This document shows positions 5,621-14,371 of a DNA stretch of 64,000 nucleotides, one piece after another. Location of the stretch: assembly GCF_033763495.1 (NCBI RefSeq), contig NZ_JANRKL010000030.1:1-64000 (forward strand). Direction: 5' to 3'. The position numbers and the translations under genes are program-made. Below the pieces are notes generated by a model. The model was not told where the DNA came from, did no database searches, and saw only the letters and a list, made by a program, of their open reading frames with translations. The stretch comes from Haliscomenobacter sp033763495 (lineage in GTDB: Bacteria; Bacteroidota; Bacteroidia; Chitinophagales; Saprospiraceae). The first letter of the stretch is position 1. Every line of letters begins with the position of its first letter.

Positions 5621-8338
5621 ATGTTCGCCTTTTCCCTTTTTGACCGCCAGCTCGAATACGCGCTGGGCTGGATGGTGCTCCATTCCCTGTGGCAAGGGAT
5701 GTTGATTGCGCTCATTACCGGAGTGGTATTGATTGCGCTACGCCACCACAGCGCCAAAGTCCGTTACCTGGCCGCAAATTTTGGGCTTTTTGCGGTGGTT
5801 CTAGCAGCGGGCTTTACCTTCTATTTATACATTCAGAACAGCTCGGCAAATAGTGCTGACCTGCTTGCGGTACCACTCGAAGTGCCAGTGCCCCATCACG
5901 AGGTCAATCCGGTGCTGTTGGAGCAACTCGAAGGTTTGGAAAACCTGGATGCCGAGATAGCCGATGAATTATTGGCGGAGGCGCTCGCCCCCGCTGAACT
6001 AGCCCCACCTGCTTTGGCAACTGAAGGGCTGGGTTCTACCATTACCTGGCGAAGTATCCAGGTCTATTTTAACAAAAATTTACCCCTAATTGTAGGCCTA
6101 TGGATTCTGGGGGTTGCCATTTTCCTGCTGCGCATGCTCAGCAGCATCAGTTATGTGTATTACCTCAAAGGGCGGATGAATTTCCCTGCCGATGAATATT
6201 GGCTGGATCTGTTGGATGATTTGATCAGAAAAATTGGATTGGACAAGACCGTAACCCTGGTTGAGTCCGCCCTGGTCCGCACCCCTCAGGTAGTAGGATA
6301 CCTCAAGCCGGTCATACTTTTCCCGCTGGGGATGATCAACCGGCTCCCGGTGGCAGAAGTGGAAGCCATCCTGGCCCACGAATTGTCGCATATCCTGCGG
6401 CACGACCACTTGTTGAATGTGCTACAGAGTGTGGTCGAAACCCTGTTTTACTTCCACCCTGGAGTATGGTGGATTTCGGCCCAGATCCGCACTGAAAGAG
6501 AAAGCGCCAGCGACGAAATGGCCATCCAACTCACTGGTGATGCCCTTACTTACGCTCAGGCCCTCGTCACGGTACAGGAAATGGGGTACATGCCCATGTC
6601 GCCTGCCTTGGCTTTCGCCGGACAACCTAAAAGTCAATTTATGCTGCGTTTGCAGCGCATTTTACACATTAAATCACCAACGACTAACACAATGGAAAAA
6701 ATGCTCACCGTAGTCCTCATTGCCGGAACGCTCGCTGGCATGGGGTGGATCAAAAATTTTGCCCACAATACCTACACCCACATCAAAACAGGTTTGGTTG
6801 AAACCTGGGATGAACCCTCTTTCATCAACGAAACCGACAACAATGCCTTTATGGCTCGAAATGGTTTTTGGAATGCCGAGATAAAAGGAGAACGAGTGTA
6901 CCTCAATCTGCAATCCAAAACGGAACATTCCAATTGGAATACTTCCCGCTATTTTGATAAAAAGGAATTTTCTGCATTGCCAACCACCGAGTCGGAATTC
7001 AACCTCAAAAGAGAGGCTGGTGTAATCAACTTTAAAGGCAAGTTTGAAGGCAATGAAGGTTATGGCAAGTTTGAATTTGTACAAAGCGCCGAATTCAAAC
7101 AATACCTCGATCAGCAAAAAGTGACGGGAGTTGACGAAGACGACATGTTACACCTCTTCATGGCCAATGTCAACAAAGATTACATTGCCTACCTGGGGCA
7201 AAATGGCTACAACGCCCTTTCGGGTTCCAAATTGGTGGAAATGGCCATTCATGGTCTGGATAAAGAAACCCTGGCGGGCTATTTCGATGCCTTTAAAAAG
7301 GCAGGTTATGGTCAGGTGAGCCTAAGCAAATTGGTAGAGCTAAAAATCCATGGCGCTGGCCCCAAATACATGCAGGGCTTGACCGATCTTGGCTTTAAAA
7401 ACCTGGATTTGGACGAGGTTCTGGAAGCCAAAATTCACGGTGTTTCCGCAGATTACATCAAGGATTTGAAAGAGGCTGGTTACGCTACCCTGCCCATGGA
7501 TAAAATTGTTGAGTTCAAAATTCATGGCGTCACTGCCGACTATGCAAAGCGGATGGCTCAGGCCAATGGTGGCAAAGTCATGTCTGCCGACGAGTTGGTC
7601 AACTCCAAAATCCATGGCCTGAATCCTGAGCGGATCGAAAAGATCCAAAAAAGCGCCAACGGCCAAATGAGTATGGACGACATGCGCAACTACAGCATTC
7701 ATGGTGTGGATGACGCGTACATCCAGTCTTTGAAAGATGCTGGTTTTGGCAATTTGGATCCGCAGGAATTGGTGCAAGCCAAAATTCATGGCCTGAATGG
7801 TGCTTACATGGCCGCCTTGAAGAGCGCAGGGTACACTGACCTTTCTTTCGAGCAGGCCATTGAAGCCAAAATTCATGGCTTGAGTGCAGAACTGGTCAAG
7901 GCTTATAAAACAGCGTACAAGGATTTGTCTTTCAGTAAGGCGGTTGAATTCAAAATCCACGGGGTAAGTGCAGATTACCTGCGTCAATTCACCGAGGCTG
8001 GGTTTAAGGACATTTCAGCTAGCAAATTGGTGGAGTTGAAAATCCATGGAGTGAATCCTAAAGCTGCGCAAGAGTACAGCACACTGGGTTTCAAAGACAT
8101 TTCCGCTGGTGATTTGATCAATCTGAAAATTCATGGGGTAAGCCCCGATTTTGTCAAATCCTTGCAGGGCATGGGCTTTAAATCTTTTGACCTGGATGAA
8201 GCAGTGAACCTGAAAATTCATGGGGTTACCCCCGAATACATCCAAAAAATGCGCGACAAAGGCTTTAAAGACCTGGATTTGGATGATTATGTAAAAATGA
8301 AAATCCATGGCATCGCCAATGGAAAGGATGAGAAGTAG
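5621..8338 (+). CDS. M56 (BlaR1-type) membrane metallopeptidase with C-terminal KIHG repeat array
   Basis: Probable sensor-protease partner of the BlaI-like repressor. I chose the ATG at 5621 because the upstream in-frame extension lies inside a palindrome. The N-terminus has hydrophobic helices (about 15-35, 45-70, 155-180), then the M56 zinc site HELSH at 253-257 and another membrane segment near 365-385 (LTVVLIAGTLAGMGWI). Unlike BlaR1, it has no penicillin-binding sensor domain. Residues about 525-900 are a tandem array of roughly 29-residue units, each ending in IHG (13 copies, mostly KIHG), with pattern V/L-x-x-x-Y-hydrophobic ... G-F/Y ... D/L ... K-I-H-G. The array is predicted extracytoplasmic. 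The ligand is unknown. Confidence 0.88.
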   Translation: MFAFSLFDRQLEYALGWMVLHSLWQGMLIALITGVVLIALRHHSAKVRYLAANFGLFAVVLAAGFTFYLYIQNSSANSADLLAVPLEVPVPHHEVNPVLLEQLEGLENLDAEIADELLAEALAPAELAPPALATEGLGSTITWRSIQVYFNKNLPLIVGLWILGVAIFLLRMLSSISYVYYLKGRMNFPADEYWLDLLDDLIRKIGLDKTVTLVESALVRTPQVVGYLKPVILFPLGMINRLPVAEVEAILAHELSHILRHDHLLNVLQSVVETLFYFHPGVWWISAQIRTERESASDEMAIQLTGDALTYAQALVTVQEMGYMPMSPALAFAGQPKSQFMLRLQRILHIKSPTTNTMEKMLTVVLIAGTLAGMGWIKNFAHNTYTHIKTGLVETWDEPSFINETDNNAFMARNGFWNAEIKGERVYLNLQSKTEHSNWNTSRYFDKKEFSALPTTESEFNLKREAGVINFKGKFEGNEGYGKFEFVQSAEFKQYLDQQKVTGVDEDDMLHLFMANVNKDYIAYLGQNGYNALSGSKLVEMAIHGLDKETLAGYFDAFKKAGYGQVSLSKLVELKIHGAGPKYMQGLTDLGFKNLDLDEVLEAKIHGVSADYIKDLKEAGYATLPMDKIVEFKIHGVTADYAKRMAQANGGKVMSADELVNSKIHGLNPERIEKIQKSANGQMSMDDMRNYSIHGVDDAYIQSLKDAGFGNLDPQELVQAKIHGLNGAYMAALKSAGYTDLSFEQAIEAKIHGLSAELVKAYKTAYKDLSFSKAVEFKIHGVSADYLRQFTEAGFKDISASKLVELKIHGVNPKAAQEYSTLGFKDISAGDLINLKIHGVSPDFVKSLQGMGFKSFDLDEAVNLKIHGVTPEYIQKMRDKGFKDLDLDDYVKMKIHGIANGKDEK

Positions 8339-8346
8339 TTGAAAAA

Positions 8347-8421
8347 TTAAGGTTTAGAAATAGAAAAGAACGGTCACTGAGCGAAGTCGAAGTGCCGTTC
8401 TTTTCTATTTCTAAACCCTAA
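8347..8421. terminator. long palindrome acting as bidirectional terminator
   Basis: Arms 8347-8373 and 8395-8421 match at 26 of 27 positions. The loop CACTGAGCGAAGTCGAAGTG can itself pair at its ends. It sits between the convergent M56 and serine-hydrolase genes and is flanked by A- and T-runs on both sides. Confidence 0.75.
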
Positions 8422-8426
8422 TTTTT

Positions 8427-9692
8427 TTAATTCCCACCTTGCAAGTTATCAAGGTACAACTCCTGAATGATGCCCCGGATTGAATCATCACTGGCACCAA
8501 CTTTTGAGTTCACCAGCAAGACCAGCTCCATTCCTTCAGGCATGAAGAAGATTACACTCTTTTCACTTCTACCACCATTCGACCAGCTGCCATTTTTACT
8601 ATAAAGGTTGCCCGCAGGGGTAGGTTTGACCACGTCGATACCCAATTTGGCGTCCAGTGCTTGTTGTGTGCGACCAGCAGGAAGGATCGTATTTCTGCGG
8701 CGTACATGATCCATCACTTTCAACAAATCATCGACCGAAAGTCTCCATGCTGCACCACCAGCCATACTGGCCAGGTCGCCTGAATTCCAGCCATTTTCAC
8801 CATTGTGTGGGAATTTGTAAGCCAGGGCGTTTTTGAAACCAGCCAATGGTACAAAACTTGCATTAGGCACACCCGCAGGGTTGAAGATATGGGTTTGGCA
8901 ATAGTTTTTGTATGCACTGATTCCCACTGCATCCCAAACCTGATCAGTTATAGGGCCCACATTGAAGTTTTGCGGGATATTGCCATTGATTACAGCCAAC
9001 AACAGGCGGCACAAGCCAAAGTTCATGTTTTCGTAGTCATATGAACCATTGGTAGGAGCACCTGCCGCAACCATCTGCTTCATGAAGTTGTAATTGGAAG
9101 CAGAAGAGTTGGAAGCAAAACCAGAGGTGTGCGTCAACAACTGACGGAAAGTCACCAGGTTCACTTTGGGGCCTTTTGCCCAGTGGGCTGGCAGGTAGTT
9201 GATAATCTTGGCATCCAGGGGAATCCCTTTGGAATCCAGCAATTTAACCATTGCAATTGCAGTGATGTACTTGCTCACGCTTGCTACGTGCATACGGGTG
9301 TCAAGTTTCCAGCCCTGACCACCGTCAGCAGGCGTCTTGGCCCAGTTCCAAAGCAGGGTGTAAACAGGGGCTCCGTTTTTGCGCAACTGCATGGCATAAC
9401 CAGTCACATTGTCTTTGAGTCTGGCGTGGAGGTCTTGCCCAAAGTTGCCGACATTGAGTTTGGGCAAACCTTGAATCTGCAATCTGGGGCGACCGACGAA
9501 GGGGCTTAAACGTTCTGGTTCCTCACCATCAGAAATTACACCACGCAACTCGACTGGGTCAATTACGTGTGCGTTTACTTGTTGGATGGTCATGCCAGCT
9601 GGCAATTGTTGGGCTTGCGCCTGGAAAGCAATCAGCAGAGCAGCAGAGGCGAAAAATGATTTTACAGCTGTGAAAAAAATGGACTGTTTCAT
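8427..9692 (-). CDS. secreted serine hydrolase, beta-lactamase class C fold
   Basis: Exported 421-residue protein. The signal peptide ends near AFQAQA (residues 20-28). The catalytic S-x-x-K motif is SVSK at 138-141, with supporting context VASVSKYITAIAMVKLLD. A Tyr-containing block (YDYENMNFGLCRLLL, about 218-232) fits the Y-x-N position. The third box appears as KNGSWSNGGR instead of a clear H-T-G or K-T-G. The family includes esterases, D-aminopeptidases and transpeptidase-like enzymes as well as AmpC, so the substrate is open. It faces the BlaI/M56 pair, which makes a cell-wall role plausible but not shown. Confidence 0.85.
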   Translation of the reverse strand: MKQSIFFTAVKSFFASAALLIAFQAQAQQLPAGMTIQQVNAHVIDPVELRGVISDGEEPERLSPFVGRPRLQIQGLPKLNVGNFGQDLHARLKDNVTGYAMQLRKNGAPVYTLLWNWAKTPADGGQGWKLDTRMHVASVSKYITAIAMVKLLDSKGIPLDAKIINYLPAHWAKGPKVNLVTFRQLLTHTSGFASNSSASNYNFMKQMVAAGAPTNGSYDYENMNFGLCRLLLAVINGNIPQNFNVGPITDQVWDAVGISAYKNYCQTHIFNPAGVPNASFVPLAGFKNALAYKFPHNGENGWNSGDLASMAGGAAWRLSVDDLLKVMDHVRRRNTILPAGRTQQALDAKLGIDVVKPTPAGNLYSKNGSWSNGGRSEKSVIFFMPEGMELVLLVNSKVGASDDSIRGIIQELYLDNLQGGN

Positions 9693-9860
9693 GGTGTTAA
9701 AAGATTCTAGGTGTAAAGAATTAAATTGTTGTTACACCTGAATGTGTGCAGTACACCGCAAAGTGTTCCTGCTTTTTCAAAAAAATTGTCCTTATTCACA
9801 TCCACTTCTTTTACCATTATATAATACAGCCGAAACATTGGGTTAATATGCTTGTGGTAC

Positions 9861-9889
9861 TTTCGACGTTCGACAACTTAACGTCGAAA
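9861..9889. promoter_or_regulatory. 10-bp dyad immediately upstream of the PhoX-like gene
   Basis: TTTCGACGTT (9861-9870) and AACGTCGAAA (9880-9889) form a perfect inverted repeat ending 13 bp before the ATG at 9903. It could be an operator or a 5' UTR hairpin controlling translation. The AT-rich 200 bp before it otherwise shows only a weak GGTGTAA/TTACACC dyad at 9709-9739. Confidence 0.5.
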
Positions 9890-9902
9890 AAACCAACCAT
9901 TT

Positions 9903-12900
9903 ATGAAAAAACAGTTACTTCTTATCTTGGGAGTACTTTTTCTCAGTTTATCCAGCTGGCAAATAAGTGCTCAAAAGGTTTTGCGTACCAGCATTGCGGC
10001 CGCTACCGATGACATGGAGGAATACGCAACCGGCAATGTAGGTGCCTTTGATGAAGGTAGTTCCGATTTGGAAATGACTACCGAAGGTGGTGGCACTCAA
10101 ATCATCGGCTTGCGTTTTTCCAGCGTAAGTTTGCCCAAAAACGCCATCATCACCAAAGCGTATATCCAATTTCGCGCTGATGAGAGCCACTCCGGGGCAA
10201 CCAATTTGACCCTCAAAATTCAAGACAACGACAACCCTGGCACCTTCACTGCCAACGACAAAATCTCTACCCGTACACTGGTTAAAGATTCTGTTTTGTG
10301 GAACAATATTCCAGCTTGGACTACAGGAGATGCTGGCGAAGCACAAAAAACACCAGACTTAAGCGCGCTACTGAAAAAAGTAATTAGCCGCAGTGGTTGG
10401 GCATCCGGGAACTCCCTGGTATTTGTGGTCAGTGGAGTGGGCAAACGGGTGGCCGACTCTTTTGATGATACCGAAGCGGCACGCAAAGCTGCAGAACTGG
10501 TCATTGAGTATACTGTTCCAATTTCAGCAAAAAATGCCATTGCCGACGCTACCGACGACATGGAAGAATATGTTACAGGTAATGTAGGCACCTTTGACGT
10601 AGGTAGTTCTGACCTGGAAATGACCACTGAAGGTGGTGGCACACAGATCATTGGCCTTCGTTTCAGCGGCGTAAAAGTTCCTCAAGGTGCTTTGATTACC
10701 CGTGCTTACGTACAATTTCGCGCTGATGAAAGCCATTCTGGGGCGACTACCCTGGTATTGAAGGCTCAAAATGCAGACAATCCTGGCACGTTTACCACCG
10801 CTGATAAAATTTCAACCCGCCCTTTGACCCAGGATTCTGTTCGTTGGGCTGATATTCCAGCTTGGACTACTGGCGATGCTGGTGATGCACAACGCACCCC
10901 CGACTTGACCAAGTTGGTTCAAACCATAGTCAATCGTGGTGGCTGGGCCAGTGGTAATGCCATGGTTTTTGTAGTGAGTGGAACCGGCAAACGGGTGGCC
11001 GACTCTTTTGATGATACCGAAGCGGCCAAAAAACCAGCCGAATTGGTGATCGAATACCTCCGTCCTATTACGCTCAAGGTGGCCATCTCTGATGGTACCG
11101 ACGACATGGAAGAATACGTTACTGGCGGCAGCATTGGTACCTTTGACGTAGGCAGCTCTGACCTGGAAATGACGACCGAAGGTGGCGGCACCCAAATCAT
11201 TGGCCTCCGCTTCAACGGCATCAAAGTGCCACAAGGCACCAATATTGCCAGCGCAAGCATCCAGTTCCGCGCCGATGAAAGCCATTCTGGAGCCACTAGT
11301 CTGGTGCTGCGTGCTCAGGCTGCAGATAACCCTGGTACTTTCACCACCAACGATAAAATTTCAACCCGTACCCTGACCGCGGATTCGGTAAGTTGGGCCG
11401 AGATCCCTGCCTGGACTACAGGTGATGCGGGTGCTGCCCAAAGAACACCTGAACTCAAAGGCTTGGTTCAATCCGTAGTAAACCGCTCAGCTTGGGCTTC
11501 TGGCAATAGTATGGTTTTTGTAATAAAGGGGACTGGCAAACGGGTAGCTGATTCGTTTGACGATACCGAGGCGGCGCGTAAACCGGCTGAATTGACCCTC
11601 GTTTATTACTCCGGTGAAGAGACTGGGACAGAAGTTCGTCCAAAATACCCAATTGGTTCCTTCCCACTTACTCGTGGTGGCCAATGGAAATACAATGACC
11701 AAGGGGAAAAACTGGATGGCAAACCTTGGGCTGCTGAAAAATACCCAGCAGATACCCTCTGGAACTTTGGTGGTGCCAAATTGGGCTACGGCCAGGCTGG
11801 TCTGACCACTACTACCAGTTTCGGGACAGATGCCAATAAGAAGTTTACCACTACTTATTTCCGCAATACCTTCAAAACCAGCAACACCGCTGCTTACGAT
11901 TCATTGGTATTCTATGCCCTGGTCAACGATGGCGCAGTGGTTTACATCAACGGTACCGAAGTACAGCGCATCAACATGCGCGCTGGAGCAGTTGGTTTTG
12001 ATACACTTGCTGCCAGTGCCGCTACACCAAACCAACTGACCCAATACCGCCGCTTTGTGGTAGCCAATACCCTGATGAACAACGATACCAACACCATCGC
12101 GGTGGAATTGCACCTTGCGACAGCCAATGCTGCTGCTTTGGTTTTTGATTTGGAAGTAACTGGCAAAGCGCCACAGCCTGCAATCATAGCGTTCCCGATC
12201 CCCAAACAATCCAGCTGGAGTGCCTTTGATTTGGGTCGCGAACCTAGCGGAGATTGGAAAAGCCTCAACTACGAAGATCGTGGTTGGTTGCATGGCCCGG
12301 GTGTACTAGGGTATGGTGATCCAGTTTCAACCTTGTTGAGTTTTGGTGATGATACCAACAATAAATACATTACCACCTACTTCCGCAAGAAGTTTACAGT
12401 AGCCGATCTTGCTGCTATTGGCGATTCATTGTTGTTGGGCTTGCGCCGCGATGATGGCGCAGTGGTATACATCAACGGAACCGAAGTTGCGAGAAGTAAC
12501 ATGCCAAGTGGTGCCATTACTTACAGCACTTTTTCTGGAGGAAATACGGGTACCGAAACGGCGTACAATCCTTTTGTGATTTCCAAAAATGTATTGGTAC
12601 AAGGCACCAACGTCATTGCGGTGGAAGTTCACCAATCTGATTTAGGAAGCTCAGACATGACTTTTGACCTGGAGTTGAAAGCCAAACCTTCCATTCCAGC
12701 TCCAGCTTCAGGCTGTGAAGGCAGCAACGACGCCCACATCAGTTGTTTTACCTCGGTATTGCCAAATACCAAAAACCAGCTGTTCAACATTCCTTCATCG
12801 CACAAATTCCAAGTGCTGGTACAGGCCAGAGAACCTTATACCTTAGGAGGCAATGTTAGTGCGAATTTTGACTTTACTGGTTATGTTCCCGAAAATGGCA

Positions 12901-14282
12901 GCAGCACCAAAGGCCACTTGTCCATCAATTACGAAGCTGCCCCTGGCGGTGTAGGTATGTACGATGTCAGCTACAATGCTACCTCTAAATTGTGGAAAGT
13001 TGATACTTCCCGTGCAATTGATTTCTCTGGTGTGGCTGGGACAGTAGGCAACTGCTCCGGTACAGTTACCCCCTGGGGTACCATCATCACTTGTGAGGAA
13101 ACGCGCTTAGGTACCGATGCCAACGGTGATGGTTACATCGACTTCGGTTGGTGTATAGAGATAGATCCTAAAACCAACAAAGTAGTGGAATATGGAACCG
13201 GCAAACCACAAAAATTGTGGGCTTTGGGTCGGGCTAGCCACGAAAACGTAGTGATCAAAAAAGACAGTGTTACTTTGTACTGGGGTGAAGATGCCGGTAA
13301 TGGCGCTGTTTACAAATTCATTGCGGACAAAAAAGCGGATCTTTCCAGTGGCAAATTGTATGTATTGAAGGTAACTGGTGGTTTACCCAATGGTGAAGCT
13401 GGTTCTTCCAACGGGGTTTGGATTCAGGTGCCGAACACAACACAGGCCGACCGCAACAATACTTATCAGTTGGCGCTGAATTTGGGCGCAACCACTTTTG
13501 CCGGGGTAGAAGACATTGAAATCAACCCCATCGACGGCATGCTTTATTTCGCAGTGAAAAGTGCACCTTCTGAGCGCGTTTACCGCTTCAAGGATGATGG
13601 TGCAACCGTTTCTGGATTTGAAACTTACGTTGGTGGTGGCGATTCCTACTACATCAACAATGGTCAGTCTGCTATCTTCGAACCTTGGGGTGCAGGAAAC
13701 GACAACCTGACCTTCGACGACCGCGGTAACCTTTATGTACTTCAGGATGGTAGCCAGGATCACATCTGGTTGGTGCGCAATGGACACTCTCGCAGCAATC
13801 CAAAAATTGAATTGTTTGCTACTACACCCATCGGTTGTGAGCCAACCGGGATGACCTTCTCACCCGATTTCAAGTTTATGTTCCTGTCTTTGCAGGAGCC
13901 AAGCAGCACCAACACGGCTACTTTGAAGGATGCTTCCGGCCGAACCATTACCTTCAATCGTTCTACTGCACTGGTCATTGCACGTTCCGAAAACCTGGGC
14001 TCAACCGTTCCAGTTCGTGAAGTACAACCTATTTTGGGCGGACTGGAAGTTTATCCCAACCCAACTCAAGGCAACTTCACCATGAAGTTCAACTTGAAAG
14101 AGGCTGGTGCCGTCAATCTGGAAGTATTTGACCTGGCGGGCAAACGCATCAAAGTACAGAAGATCGAAGCCAACAGTGGGTTGAACTACCTCTCCACTGA
14201 CTTGCAAGAAAAAGGAATGCACATCCTGAAATTGTCTTCAGTGGAAGGCATACGGGTGGCTAAAATAATGGTGAACAAATAA
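9903..14282 (+). CDS. secreted multidomain PhoX-like (DUF839) phosphatase with T9SS sorting domain
   Basis: Large 1459-residue extracellular protein. A signal peptide (residues 1-23, ending ISAQ) is followed by three near-identical units of 182 residues starting with ATDDMEEY (about 35-580), which look like DNRLRE/CBM96-type beta-sandwich modules. Two related modules of about 160 residues follow (about 590-920; both with DGAVVYINGTEV). The catalytic region (about 935-1365) has PhoX features, VTPWGTIITCEE and GRASHENV. PhoX enzymes are calcium/iron phosphomonoesterases that scavenge phosphate. The C-terminal 80 residues (LEVYPNPTQGNF ... GMHILKLSS) are a type A T9SS signal, so it is surface-attached or released. 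No pho-box-like signal was recognised. Confidence 0.85.
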   Translation: MKKQLLLILGVLFLSLSSWQISAQKVLRTSIAAATDDMEEYATGNVGAFDEGSSDLEMTTEGGGTQIIGLRFSSVSLPKNAIITKAYIQFRADESHSGATNLTLKIQDNDNPGTFTANDKISTRTLVKDSVLWNNIPAWTTGDAGEAQKTPDLSALLKKVISRSGWASGNSLVFVVSGVGKRVADSFDDTEAARKAAELVIEYTVPISAKNAIADATDDMEEYVTGNVGTFDVGSSDLEMTTEGGGTQIIGLRFSGVKVPQGALITRAYVQFRADESHSGATTLVLKAQNADNPGTFTTADKISTRPLTQDSVRWADIPAWTTGDAGDAQRTPDLTKLVQTIVNRGGWASGNAMVFVVSGTGKRVADSFDDTEAAKKPAELVIEYLRPITLKVAISDGTDDMEEYVTGGSIGTFDVGSSDLEMTTEGGGTQIIGLRFNGIKVPQGTNIASASIQFRADESHSGATSLVLRAQAADNPGTFTTNDKISTRTLTADSVSWAEIPAWTTGDAGAAQRTPELKGLVQSVVNRSAWASGNSMVFVIKGTGKRVADSFDDTEAARKPAELTLVYYSGEETGTEVRPKYPIGSFPLTRGGQWKYNDQGEKLDGKPWAAEKYPADTLWNFGGAKLGYGQAGLTTTTSFGTDANKKFTTTYFRNTFKTSNTAAYDSLVFYALVNDGAVVYINGTEVQRINMRAGAVGFDTLAASAATPNQLTQYRRFVVANTLMNNDTNTIAVELHLATANAAALVFDLEVTGKAPQPAIIAFPIPKQSSWSAFDLGREPSGDWKSLNYEDRGWLHGPGVLGYGDPVSTLLSFGDDTNNKYITTYFRKKFTVADLAAIGDSLLLGLRRDDGAVVYINGTEVARSNMPSGAITYSTFSGGNTGTETAYNPFVISKNVLVQGTNVIAVEVHQSDLGSSDMTFDLELKAKPSIPAPASGCEGSNDAHISCFTSVLPNTKNQLFNIPSSHKFQVLVQAREPYTLGGNVSANFDFTGYVPENGSSTKGHLSINYEAAPGGVGMYDVSYNATSKLWKVDTSRAIDFSGVAGTVGNCSGTVTPWGTIITCEETRLGTDANGDGYIDFGWCIEIDPKTNKVVEYGTGKPQKLWALGRASHENVVIKKDSVTLYWGEDAGNGAVYKFIADKKADLSSGKLYVLKVTGGLPNGEAGSSNGVWIQVPNTTQADRNNTYQLALNLGATTFAGVEDIEINPIDGMLYFAVKSAPSERVYRFKDDGATVSGFETYVGGGDSYYINNGQSAIFEPWGAGNDNLTFDDRGNLYVLQDGSQDHIWLVRNGHSRSNPKIELFATTPIGCEPTGMTFSPDFKFMFLSLQEPSSTNTATLKDASGRTITFNRSTALVIARSENLGSTVPVREVQPILGGLEVYPNPTQGNFTMKFNLKEAGAVNLEVFDLAGKRIKVQKIEANSGLNYLSTDLQEKGMHILKLSSVEGIRVAKIMVNK
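10005..11640 (+). repeat. three tandem 546-bp repeats inside the PhoX-like gene
   Basis: The word ACCGAYGACATGGARGAATA begins units at 10005, 10551 and 11097, an exact 546-bp (182-codon) period. Units 2 and 3 are especially close, pointing to recent duplication or ongoing recombination. Confidence 0.85.
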
Positions 14283-14315
14283 TTGTTCTTTTTGCTCGAA
14301 TGAGAATGCCCAAAT

Positions 14316-14354
14316 AAAAAGAGGGGATGCCAGATGGTATCCCCTTCTTTTTTT
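14316..14354. terminator. bidirectional intrinsic terminator
   Basis: Hairpin AAGAGGGGAT / ATCCCCTTCTT with a 10-base loop and T-runs on both strands. It lies between the convergent PhoX-like and M1 peptidase genes. Confidence 0.8.
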
Positions 14355-14371
14355 GTAGAATGTGGGAAAAT

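Noticed and set aside
7340..8308. Open frames antisense to the KIHG repeats and their periodic DNA words
   Set aside because: The periodicity comes from the protein repeats on the plus strand; spacing and content do not fit a CRISPR array or a repeat gene of its own.
5621..9692. A classic bla operon (repressor, sensor, beta-lactamase)
   Set aside because: The serine hydrolase is convergent, not in the operon, lacks a clear third KTG/HTG box, and the M56 protein has no penicillin-binding sensor domain.
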